From Roseburia inulinivorans DSM 16841 (GTDB lineage: Bacteria; Bacillota; Clostridia; Lachnospirales; Lachnospiraceae): a stretch of DNA of 64,000 bases. The notes beneath the pieces were generated by a model that had not been told where the DNA came from, searched no databases, and saw only the letters and a program-made list of their open reading frames with translations. Within the stretch, counting starts at the first letter, position 1. Each line of letters opens with the position of its first letter. Positions 52,252-63,025 of this stretch are shown in pieces. Location: positions 1 to 64,000 of the forward strand of contig NZ_ACFY01000094.1 in the NCBI RefSeq assembly GCF_000174195.1, read 5' to 3'. The position numbers and the translations under genes were made by a program.

Positions 52252-55200
52252 ATGCCAACCAAAGCTGAACTATATGCACAGATGGCGGAGAAGGTGACAA
52301 CGCAGCTCACGGGGAGCTGGCAGGAATGGGCAGGGTTTCTCACCACTGCTTCCCGCCTTTACAAGTACCCGTTCCATGAGCAGTTGATGATCTACGCCCA
52401 GCGTCCGGACGCCACCGCCTGTGCAGAGTACGATTTGTGGAATGAAAAGATGGGCCGGTATGTAAGGCGCGGCTCCAAGGGAATTGCTCTGGTGGACGAT
52501 TCCGGGGACAGGCCCCGCCTGCGCTATGTTTTTGATATTTCCGACACCGGAACCCGTGAACATTCCCGCACTCCCTGGCTGTGGCAGCTGGAGGAGCGCC
52601 ATTTGGATTCGGTGCAGGCCATGCTTGAGCGCACCTATGATGTTTCCGGTGATGACCTTGCCGGACAGCTCACCGAGGTAGCCGGAAAACTGGCTGAGGA
52701 ATACTGGACGGAGCATCAGCAGGACTTCTTCTATATCGTTGACGGTTCCTTTTTGGAGGAATATGATGAGTTTAACATCGGAGTACAGTTCAAGGCAGCA
52801 GCCACCGTCAGTATCACTTATGCTTTGATGTCCCGCTGTGGACTGGAACCGGAACGCTACTTCGACCACGAAGATTTCATGGCGATCTTTGATTTCAATA
52901 CTCCGGCAACCATCGGAGCGCTGGGAACAGCGGTCAGCCAGATCAACCAGCAGGTGCTGCGGCAGATCGGCGTTACCGTCCGAAATGCAGAGCGCGAAGC
53001 CAACCAAGAAAGGAGCAAACAAGATGAACAATCCCATGACCTATATCCAGAACGGAGACTATCTGATTCCCGACCTGAAGCTGAGCCAGCAGCCGGAGAA
53101 ACCCCTGGGCAAGTACGGCAGGATGAGGAAAACCTACCTGAAGGAACACCGTCCCATCCTCTACAACCAGATGTTGCTGAGCGAGAAGCTGTACCCGCAC
53201 CTTCTGGAGATCGACGAGACCGCCCAGAGCAGACTGGAGCAGATGATGCCCCAGCTGACGAAGGAAGCGGGAGCCACCGAGGAACTGAAAGCCAGCGATC
53301 CCATGAAGTGGGTGGGGCTGATGAACACCTGCAAAGCTCAGGCCGAGGAAATCCTGATGACGGAGCTTATCAACAGCTGACTCTAAACCTGTTCCTCTCC
53401 GAAGCGGAACAGATCCAATCCATAGATGAAGCAGAGAATGTAGCGCATACATCCTCTGCTTTTTCTTTTGCCCAAAATGACATCGACCATGTGCTGCGTT
53501 TGGGCGGCAATACAGACCGTCAAAGGGAGCGTGTGGTTGCAGCCTTTGAAAAGCAGAAAACCACCGCTGAGATTGCCGAGATACTGAAAACGCTGTACCA
53601 CGGCGGCAATGGCCTTGGCAGTGTGAGCGCATGGTATGCCGAGGATGGTATCCATCTTTCCCACGGGAAGTCTGTCCGTTATGACAGGTCTGCCCAGGTC
53701 ATTTCCTGGGAGAGCGCCGCAGAGCGTATCGGGGAGCTTTTGGAGAGCGGCCAGTTTGCCTCCAATGTGGAGCTTGCAGAAGTGGCAGGCTATGAACGAT
53801 CCCTCCTTGCAGAAAAGCTCTGGTATCTGTATCACGATCTCAGTGAGGATGCCAGAGAAGCCGGATATTTGTCCTGCCTGTCAGAGATCAAAGGCAATGG
53901 TTTCCCGGAGGAGACCCGCCACCTGATGGAGCAGCTGAGTGAACCGGCTTTCCGCCAGACCCTCAAGGAAGAATACGCTGCCTTCTGGACTGCCTATCAG
54001 CAGGACCGTGACCTGTTGCGTTTTCACTATCATAGACCGAGGGAGATCTGGGAGAACCTGAAGGACCTTGACCTGCCCCGCAGGACCTTTTCTTCAGAGC
54101 TTTCCCAAGTGCCAACCGTCCAGCACTTTATTACCGAGGATGAGATCGACGCCGCCATGACCGGCGGAAGCAGTTTCGCCGGTGGAAAAGGCCGTATCTA
54201 TGCGTTTTTCATGGCAAACCATACGGATAAGGAGAAAGTGAGATTCCTCAAAGACGAGTATGGCATTGGCGGACGCTCTCATGCCTTGTCCGGTGCAACA
54301 CACAGCGGCGAAGATCACGATGGGAAAGGACTGCACTATAAAAAGCAGGACTGCCCGGATGTTCACTTGAACTGGGAAAAGGTTGCCAAGCGCATTACCT
54401 CACTTGTCCAGAAAGACCGCTATCTTACCGAACAGGAACAGGCGCAGTATGACAAAATCCAGTCTGAAAAGGAACTGGCCGAAGAAGATGCCATTCAAAC
54501 ACAGCAGCCGGAGGTGGAGAAAGAAACGCCAAAGCCTATCCTTCGGGAGCAGTTTGAGCAGTATAAGCCTGTGGTGACTGCCGCTATTTCCGAGGATGCC
54601 GCATACCGCAATGCCTGCGGGCATTCTGACCGTGAAAATGCTGTCATCGAGGGCAATGCCGCTGTGCGCCGTGCGGTTCTTGGTTCTAAGGATATGGAGC
54701 TGATCCGACTCTATTCGGATGTGCCGGAGTTCCGTCAGCGTCTGCACCGGGAAGTGATCGACGAGACCTATCCAAAGCTCCATGAGCTTCTGCGCCCTCT
54801 TTCTCAGGAAGATATTGATACTGTCCTTTGTGCATGGAACGGCAATATCGAGAGTAAACACGCTGTTGTCCGCTATATGAAAGACCATGCAAGAGAAAAA
54901 GATACCGCCGCATGGCTGGCTCAGGAATACGGCGGCAGTAACAGCAACAGCCTGTTCGTTGTCCGTGCCGGCAGCCCGGAGGAAACGCAGCTGCCCTGGC
55001 CGAAGGTACAGCGCAGGCTTGCCCAGCTCATTCAGGAGGAACGGTTTTATACCGAAGAAGAACAGGATCGTTTTGACAACATCGACCCAATCGCCATCCG
55101 GGAAGCTCTGGAGGAAAGAGGGATTGTCAACGGCCAGGTGGCAGACCCGGAAAAACTGGACAATGATCCGTTTATCCAACAGGTGAGGTCAGATGCAGAG

Positions 55201-58200
55201 CAGATTGCAGATGCCGAGACAGAGCAGACTTCCGAAGTTTCCATTTCCGATGAGGAATATGACGCAGTTCGCCGCCCAATTCCGCAAAGAACCTCCTATG
55301 ACCCAGCCGCCCCGGTCTATGCCGTGGGCGATACCGTGTATATCGAGGATGACGCCTATCAGATCACCGAGCTGCGGGAGGACACCGTACAGCTTCTGCC
55401 CACCGGGATGGTATATCCCATCTACCGGGCAGAGCGCAAAGAACAGTTCGAGCAGCTGCTTCGGGCAGACCGCCGCAATGCTTACTATACCGAGTTTCTT
55501 CCTATTGACCCGGACAAGGCAGAACAAGACTTGCGGGATGTATTGGCTCATGGACTGATGGATGAAGCGGATAAAAAGCAGATTTCCACGCTGCTGCAAT
55601 CCGGCAGGAGCAACAGCGAGATCGCCTACTGGCTGAGCAGAGCCTATTCCGGTGAGATTGAGACACTGAATCTGGAGACTGGCGATATTGTCGATTACCG
55701 TACCACGGCACAGGGCATAGAACTGGAAGTCATGGATGCAGAGGAAAAGCGTCTGGCTATGCTGTATTTCCGCTGGGATGAGGTTGCGCCTTTGCTGCGC
55801 GGGATGTATGCCCGTCAGCAGGACGGTTTTGGACAGGAACAGCCCCAACCGGCTACCGAATCCCCGACCTTCCATTCCGAGACCATGGCCGTCTATCCGG
55901 GCGATAAGAACAATCTGCCTTATGATGTGGTGGTGGAACGACTGCATATCGAGGAGCCGGAGCCGCCAGCCCCTGTGACTGAGCCGGAGAAAACCTTTGA
56001 GGAAGTGCTGGACGAACACCCGGTTTCCATTCAGGTCAATGGCCAGTGGCAGACCTTTCCCAATGCCAAAGCTGCCGAGGAAGCATCTTATGAGGAATAC
56101 AAGGCTAACCTGCGCCGCAATGCAAAAAACTTCCGCATTACAGATGAGCATTTGGGTGAGGGCGGTCCGAAAGCCAAGTTCCAGGCAAATGTCAATGCGA
56201 TTCGTTTGCTGAAAGAGCTGGAAGCTGCCGGACAGCAGGCAAGCCCCGAACAGCAGGAGGTTCTTTCTCGATATGTGGGCTGGGGCGGTCTCTCTGATGC
56301 GTTTGACCCGGAGAAACCGGCATGGGCTTTAGAGTATGCCCAGCTAAAAGAACTGCTGACCCCGGAGGAATATGCCGCCGCCAGAGGTTCCACCCTCAAC
56401 GCGCACTACACCAGTCCCACGGTAATCCGGGCCATCTATGAGACCGTGGGCCGCATGGGTTTTGAGACCGGCAACATCCTGGAGCCGTCCTGCGGTGTGG
56501 GCAATTTCTTCGGTATGCTGCCGGAAGAAATGCGAAACAGCCGTCTGTATGGCGTTGAGCTGGATTCCATCAGTGGACGGATTGCAAAGCAGCTCTACCC
56601 CAAGGCCGACATCACCGTGGCCGGGTTTGAGACCATCGACAGGCGAGATTTCTATGACCTTGCCATTGGTAATGTGCCTTTTGGCCAGTATCAGGTTCGA
56701 GATAAAGCCTATGACAAGCTGAATTTCAGCATCCACAACTACTTTTTTGCCAAAGCACTCGACCAGGTGCGTCCCGGCGGCGTGGTGGCCTTTGTCACCA
56801 GCCGCTATACGATGGACGCCAAGGATTCCACCGTGCGCCGGTATCTTGCTCAACGTGCCGAGCTGCTGGGAGTCATCCGTCTGCCTAATGACGCGTTCAA
56901 AAAGAATGCCGGTGCCGAGGTGGTATCCGACATCATCTTTCTCCAAAAGCGGGATCGCCCGCTGGACATCGTGCCGGAATGGACCCAGACCGGACAGACG
57001 GAGGACGGGTTTGCCATCAACCGGTATTTTATCGACCACCCGGAAATGGTGCTAGGCAGACAGGAGCCGGTAAGCACTGCACATGGTATGGACTACACCG
57101 TGAACCCCATTGAGGGGCTGGAACTGGCCGATCAGCTGCACGATGCCGTGAAGTACATTCGCGGCACCTACCAGGAGGCCGAGCTGCCGGAGCTGGGCGA
57201 AGGCGAAGCCATTGACACCTCCATTCCTGCCGACCCCAATGTGAAGAACTATTCCTATGCCATTGTAGACGGGCAGGTGTACTACCGGGAAAACAGCCGT
57301 ATGGTGCGCCCTGACCTCAACGCCACCGCCGAAGCCCGCGTGAAAGGTCTTGTGGGACTGCGTGATTGTGTGCAGGAACTGATCGACCTTCAGATGGATG
57401 CAGCGGTTCCGGACAGCACCATTCGGGAGAAGCAGGCGGAACTGAACAGCCTCTATGACAGCTTTTCTGCCAAATACGGTCTCATCAATGACCGTGCAAA
57501 CCGTCTGGCCTATGCAGACGATTCTTCCTATTACCTGCTCTGTGCGCTGGAAGTCATCGACGAGGACGGTAAACTGGAACGTAAGGCAGATATGTTCACC
57601 AAGCGGACCATCAAGCCCCATCAGGCGGTGGCTGTGGTGGATACGGCAAGTGAAGCACTGGCGGTGTCCATCTCGGAAAAAGCCTGCGTGGATATGGACT
57701 ATATGAGCCAGCTTACCGGAAAACAAAAGAAGAACTGGCCGGAGAGCTGCAAGGCGTAATCTTCCGTGTACCGGGACAGTTGGAGCAGGACAGAACGCCC
57801 CATTATGTGACTGCTGATGAATACCTCTCTGGCAATGTACGCCGAAAGCTGCGTCAGGCACAGCGGGCAGCACAGCAGGACCCGGTTTATGCAGTCAATG
57901 TGGAAGCTCTTACCGCCGCCCAGCCCAAAGACCTGGATGCGTCGGAGATCGAGGTGCGTCTGGGCGCTACCTGGATTGACAAGGAATATATCCAGCAGTT
58001 TATGTATGAGACCTTTAATACCCCGTTTTATCTCCAACGCAGTATCGAGGTCAACTATTCGTCCTTTACCGCTGAATGGCAGATCAAGGGAAAATCTTCT
58101 GTATCCTACAACGATGTGGCAGCTTATACCACCTATGGGACCAGCCGCGCCAACGCCTACAAGATTCTGGAGGATTCCTTAAACCTGCGGGATGTCCGCA

Positions 58201-61040
58201 TCTATGACACCATAGAGGACGCAGACGGAAAAGAGCGCCGCGTGCTGAATGCCAAGGAGACCACCCTGGCGGCTCAAAAACAGCAGGCGATCCGGGAAGC
58301 CTTTAGGGACTGGATCTGGAGAGACCCGGAGCGCCGCCAGACTTTGGTGAGCCAGTACAACGAGGAAATGAACTCTACCCGTCCCCGTGAATATGATGGC
58401 AGCCACATCACTTTTGGAGGCATGAACCCGGCCATTACCCTGCGGGAACACCAGAAAAGCGCCATTGCCCATGTGCTGTATGGAGGAAATACCCTGTTGG
58501 CACATGAAGTAGGCGCAGGCAAAACTTTTGAAATGGTAGCTGCTTCGATGGAAGCCAAACGCCTGGGACTGTGCCAGAAATCTCTCTTTGTGGTTCCAAA
58601 CCATCTGACAGAGCAGTGGGCGTCGGAGTTTCTGCGTCTCTATCCTTCCGCCAATATCTTAGTCACCACCAAAAAGGACTTTGAGACCCATAACCGAAAG
58701 AAGTTCTGCGCACGTATTGCGACGGGTGATTATGATGCCATCATCATGGGACACAGCCAGTTTGAGCGTATCCCCATCAGCCGGGAGCGTCAGGAACGGC
58801 TTCTCTATGAACAGATCGACGAGATCACTGAGGGGATTGCAGAGGTACAGGCCAGTGGCGGCGAGCGTTTTACCGTCAAACAGCTGGAGCGTACCAGAAA
58901 GTCTCTGGAAGCCAGACTGGAAAAGCTGCAAGCCGAGGGGCGAAAAGACGATGTGGTAACCTTCGAGCAGCTGGGTGTGGACCGTTTGTTTGTGGACGAG
59001 GCCCACAACTATAAAAACCTGTTTCTATACACAAAAATGCGGAATGTGGCTGGTCTTTCCACATCGGACGCGCAGAAATCCTCCGATATGTTTGCCAAGT
59101 GCCGCTATATGGATGAGATCACCGGAAACCGTGGCGTGATTTTTGCCACCGGCACCCCGGTCAGCAACTCCATGACCGAGCTTTACACCATGCAGCGTTA
59201 CCTTCAGTATGAACGCCTGCAAGAACTGAACATGACCCACTTCGACTGCTGGGCTTCCAGATTTGGGGAGACCGTCACAGCATTGGAGCTGGCACCGGAA
59301 GGCACCGGCTACCGGGCAAGAACGAGATTCAGCAAGTTCTTTAATTTGCCAGAGCTGATGAACCTGTTCAAAGAAGTGGCGGACATCAAGACCGCCGACC
59401 AACTGAACCTGCCCACCCCGGAGGTGGAATACCACAACATCGTGGCGCAGCCTACCGAACATCAGCAGGAAATGGTGAAGGCACTCTCTGAGCGCGCTTC
59501 CGAAGTACACAGAGGCAGTGTGGACCCGTCGGTGGATAATATGCTCAAAATCACCTCGGATGGCCGCAAGCTGGGACTGGACCAGAGGATCGTCAACCAG
59601 ATGCTGCCGGATGAACCTGGCACAAAGGTCAATCAGTGCGTGGACAACATCATGCAGATCTGGCGGGATGGCGAAGCTGACAAGCTGACCCAGCTGGTGT
59701 TCTGCGACATTTCTACACCGCAGGCAAAAGCTACTGCAAGCAAGGCGGCGAAAACGCTGGATAATCCACTGCTTCACGCACTGGAAGGTGCCGTGCCTCT
59801 GCCGGAGCAGGAACCGACCTTTACGGTATATGACGATATTCGTCAGAAACTCATTGCTCAGGGGATGCCTGCCGACCAGATCGCTTTTATCCATGAAGCC
59901 AACACCGAAGTGCGGAAAAAGGAGTTGTTCTCTAAAGTCCGTACCGGTCAGGTGCGTGTCCTTTTGGGCAGCACCGCCAAGATGGGCGCAGGCACCAATG
60001 TGCAGGACCGTCTGGTGGCACTTCATGACCTGGACTGTCCGTGGAGACCGGGAGACCTTGCCCAGCGCAAGGGCCGTATCGAGCGCCAGGGCAACCAGAA
60101 TCCTCTTGTCCATGTGTACCGCTATGTGACCGAAGGAACCTTTGACGCATACCTCTGGCAGACGGTGGAGAATAAGCAAAAATTCATTAGTCAGATCATG
60201 ACTTCTAAATCGCCGGTACGCTCCTGCGATGATGTGGATGAAACCGCCCTCAGTTTTGCAGAGATCAAGGCTTTGTGTGCCGGAGACCCACGTATCAAAG
60301 AGCGCATGGATTTGGATGTGGAGGTATCCCGCCTGAAGCTGATGAAAGCCGACCACCAGAGCAAGCAATATCGTCTGGAGGACCAGCTGCTCAAATACTT
60401 CCCGGAGGAGATTGAAAAGCACAAAGGCTTTATCAAGGGCTTTGAATCCGATCTGGAGGTTTTGGCAGCGCACCCGCACCCGGAGGACGGTTTTGCTGGT
60501 ATGGAAATCCGTGGCGATCTGCTGACCGATAAGGAGAACGCCGGCGCAGCCCTTTTGGATGCCTGCAAGGAGGTCAAAACCTCCGATCCAGTGCAGATCG
60601 GCAGCTACCGGGGATATGCCATATCCGTGGAATTTTCCGCTTGGGAACAGGAGTATACGCTCCTGCTGAAAGGACAGATGACCCACCGGGCAACCCTTGG
60701 TACAGACCCTCGCGGAAATCTTACCCGTATCGACAATGCCCTCGCTCAGATGCCCCAGCGTCTGGAGGCGGCAAAGGCCCAGCTGGATAACCTCTATCAG
60801 CAGCAGGCTGCCGCAAAGGAGGAAGTCGGAAAGCCATTCCTTTATGAAGAAGAACTGCGAAGCAAAAATACCCGTCTGGTGGAGCTGGATACTTTGCTCA
60901 ACATCGACGGAAAGGGACAGGCGCACGCCGAGGCTGTTGTTGCCAAAAGCGCACGGCCTTCGGTGCTGGATCATCTGAAACGTCCGGCGACGCCCCGCAG
61001 TACAGACAAGAAACCAAAACAGCATGAGGAGGTGCGATAA
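52252..61040 (+). pseudogene. Giant DNA methylase-helicase, split by a frameshift
   Basis: The intended protein has about 2930 residues. Its first part (52252-57759) has an N-terminal domain (FLTTASRLYKYPFHEQLMIYAQ), a disordered linker (about residues 258-380), and a methyltransferase domain with EPSCGVGNFF (about 1411) and NVPFGQY (about 1474). The frame ends at TAA 57757-57759 after TGKQKKNWPESCKA. The expected TGKTKEELAGELQG lies in the frame that continues to 61040, so one A is missing in the run at 57720-57723. The second part is a SNF2-like helicase: GAGKTFEM, FVDEAHNYKNL, ATGTPVSNSM and GAGTNVQDR with QRKGRIERQG. GGAGG precedes ATG 52252. Confidence 0.87.
53024..53380 (+). CDS. TnpV family protein, nested in another frame
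   Basis: A 118-residue protein with its own ribosome binding site (AGGAG at 53011-53015) and ATG 53024, lying wholly within the methylase-helicase gene in the +1 frame. YIQNGDYLIPDL, GKYGRMRKTYLKEHRPILYN, HLLEIDETAQSR and KAQAEEILMTELI follow the TnpV family from start to end. In this segment its third codon positions are mostly G or C, as in the neighbouring genes, whereas the large gene here encodes a low-complexity Pro/Gly/Glu/Arg linker. Both frames are open, so this is a true overlap. Confidence 0.85.
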   Translation: MNNPMTYIQNGDYLIPDLKLSQQPEKPLGKYGRMRKTYLKEHRPILYNQMLLSEKLYPHLLEIDETAQSRLEQMMPQLTKEAGATEELKASDPMKWVGLMNTCKAQAEEILMTELINS

Positions 61041-61041
61041 C

Positions 61042-61860
61042 ATGAATACCAATAATCTGAATACAGCCCTTTATGAAAAGATGGCCACTGAGCAGGAAAA
61101 ATATAGGGACTGGCTGAAAAGCCAGCCCCCGGAAGAAATCCTGCACCACACCTATGAATATACTGTCCGTGAGGATATTGTGATGGCGATGGAGGAGCTG
61201 GAGCTGACCGACGCACAGGCCCAGGCGCTTTTGGAATCTCCCTCGCCGCTGGCGGATGTGTACCGTTATTTTGAAAAGCTGGAGACCGGCTATATGGATA
61301 TGATCCGGGACAGCATTGAGAACCGTGCCGACGATGTGTGCAGAGCTAAAGAGGAACTGCGAACAACACCAATCTATCCCCATTCAGCTGCCTATGCGAG
61401 AGAACATGGGGAGCTGGAGCAGTACCGAGCTTCCAACAATGTAAATCTCCAATGCAAGGAGTCCATTGAAGCGGCGGTGCGGGAACACTTCGACGGAATG
61501 TATCTCAGCCACGATGCGGCAAAGGGTGTGATCGAGACCTATGGCATGGAGCGTGTATCTATGGTTCTGTCTAACACGATCCAGCTTCAGGACTGGGATG
61601 GGCGCTACTCCCAACGCAACAAAGAATGGGCCAAGACCATTCCTAATGAGAATCCCGAAACCGTCCGTTGTGGTTATGCCTTAAACAGCCACCCTGCTGT
61701 GCTGGATGGTTTTATTGATCTGGTGCGTGAAGAACAGCAGCGCAGCCGTACCCAGAGAGAAAAACTGGAACCGTCCCGTCCCTCAGTACGGGATAAGCTC
61801 AAACAGGAGCTGCCCGCCAATAAGTCTGCCGCCCCGAAAAAACGGGAGCTGGAGCGATAA
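61042..61860 (+). CDS. DUF3848/DUF3849 domain protein
   Basis: A 272-residue protein. The N-terminal DUF3848 part has ALYEKMATEQEKYRDWLKSQ and PPEEILHHTYEYTVREDIV; the following DUF3849 part has PIYPHSAAYAREHGELEQYR and LSNTIQLQDWDGRYSQRNK, with a basic C-terminal tail. AGGAGGTG precedes ATG 61042. It lies between the helicase and mobC as in related elements. No activity is known. Confidence 0.85.
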   Translation: MNTNNLNTALYEKMATEQEKYRDWLKSQPPEEILHHTYEYTVREDIVMAMEELELTDAQAQALLESPSPLADVYRYFEKLETGYMDMIRDSIENRADDVCRAKEELRTTPIYPHSAAYAREHGELEQYRASNNVNLQCKESIEAAVREHFDGMYLSHDAAKGVIETYGMERVSMVLSNTIQLQDWDGRYSQRNKEWAKTIPNENPETVRCGYALNSHPAVLDGFIDLVREEQQRSRTQREKLEPSRPSVRDKLKQELPANKSAAPKKRELER

Positions 61861-61862
61861 CC

Positions 61863-62201
61863 ATGGCAAAGCGCAAGCGGGATGTGCCGGTTCTGTTTTG
61901 GGTGTCCGCAGAAGAACTGGAACTGATCCATCAAAAGATGCAGCAATACGGGACAGAGAATTTGAGCGCTTATCTGCGGAAAATGGCGCTGGATGGTTAT
62001 GTGGTCAAGCTGGAACTGCCAGAGCTGAAGGAGTTGGTCTCCCTGATGCGCCGAAGCAGCAACAACTTGAACCAGCTGACCCGCAAAGTGCATGAGACCG
62101 GGCGGGTTTATAATGCTGACTTGGAGGATATATCCCAGCGGCAGGAACAACTGTGGGAGGGTGTGAAGGAAATCCTTACCCAACTCTCCAAACTTTCATA
62201 A
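61863..62201 (+). CDS. mobC: MobC-like relaxosome accessory protein
   Basis: A 112-residue basic protein with an RHH-type N-terminus (FWVSAEELELIHQKMQQYG, SAYLRKMALDGYVV) and the MobC signature region LVSLMRRSSNNLNQLTRKVHETG. It helps the relaxase open the origin of transfer. It begins two bases after the previous stop. A relaxase normally follows; here a terminator does. Confidence 0.87.
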   Translation: MAKRKRDVPVLFWVSAEELELIHQKMQQYGTENLSAYLRKMALDGYVVKLELPELKELVSLMRRSSNNLNQLTRKVHETGRVYNADLEDISQRQEQLWEGVKEILTQLSKLS

Positions 62202-62221
62202 CAGGGATAGATACTCCATTT

Positions 62222-62268
62222 GCGGAGGGAGGAACGGCGTTTCTTCGCCGCACCTTCCTCCGCTTTTT
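62222..62268 (+). terminator. Terminator after mobC
   Basis: GCGGAGGGAGG pairs with the CCTTCCTCCGC at 62253-62263, with an inner hairpin CGGCG-TTTCTT-CGCCG, then TTTTTCTTTTT. It is the first strong terminator since the leader ones and marks the end of the transfer operon. Confidence 0.85.
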
Positions 62269-62352
62269 CTTTTTGTCTGTATCCTTGTCTTTTGCCTGTC
62301 CGTACCGGATAATATGAGTAGAATAAGAAGCGTAGCAAAGGAGTGAAAACAG

Positions 62353-62655
62353 ATGCTGACCTTTGAAAAGGTGCTGGAGATTTTTGCGGATTACCTGACC
62401 GCAGACGAGACCATAGAAGTTTATATTAGCCGCCATGGATGTGTAAGAGTTGAATTTGACCAAGATTTTCACTATTGCTCTGGCGAGGTGTGCCATACTC
62501 CCAAGGAACTGTTCAATCTCTTAGCTGATGATTACCGGACTTATGTGGAGATTGAACTGACCAAAGGCAGACGGGAGTTGACGGAAGATGATGAGAGAGA
62601 AGCGGATGCCCTGTGCAAACGGTATCTGGAGCGTTGGAGGGAGGAACTGGAATGA
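62353..62655 (+). CDS. Conserved element protein (100 aa)
   Basis: An acidic protein (LTFEKVLEIFADYLTADETI, GCVRVEFDQDFHYCSG, LADDYRTYVEIELTKGRREL) starting at ATG 62353 behind AAGGAG. Found with the next gene in many Clostridial elements. Unknown function. Overlaps the following gene by four bases. Confidence 0.65.
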   Translation: MLTFEKVLEIFADYLTADETIEVYISRHGCVRVEFDQDFHYCSGEVCHTPKELFNLLADDYRTYVEIELTKGRRELTEDDEREADALCKRYLERWREELE

Positions 62656-62951
62656 AGATTTTGAAATGCTTGCTGATGATTGTAACTGCACCGGTCATTT
62701 TGGTGTTGACGCTTTTTGTCTGGCTCTGCATGGGGCTGATCTACATATCTGGTCTGGTGCTTGGTCTGCTCAGCACGGTAATTGCTCTACTTGGCGTGGC
62801 TGTGCTTATTACCTATTCCCCGCAGAATGGTGCAATTTTGCTGATTATGGCATTTTTGATTAGCCCGATGGGGCTGCCGCTGGCTGCGATCTGGCTGCTG
62901 GGAAAGGTGCAGAGTTTGAAATTTGCGATCCAGGATTGGGTGTATGGGTAA
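62652..62951 (+). CDS. CD1845-like small membrane protein
   Basis: A 99-residue protein with three hydrophobic segments and few charges (APVILVLTLFVWLCMGLIYI, GLLSTVIALLGVAVLITY). The ATG at 62652 overlaps the previous stop. Its position next to the preceding gene recalls CD1845-type proteins of CTn elements; function unknown. Confidence 0.65.
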   Translation: MKILKCLLMIVTAPVILVLTLFVWLCMGLIYISGLVLGLLSTVIALLGVAVLITYSPQNGAILLIMAFLISPMGLPLAAIWLLGKVQSLKFAIQDWVYG

Positions 62952-63025
62952 ATGATGTGAATATAATTTGGAATGAAAAAGAAGCAGGACAATGGGAGAT
63001 GAGACCCAATGCCCTGCTTCTCTGT

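Noticed and set aside
59025..61052. Open frame of 675 codons opposite the helicase
   Set aside because: Same effect; the plus-strand helicase motifs are clear and the minus-strand product is low-complexity with no domain.
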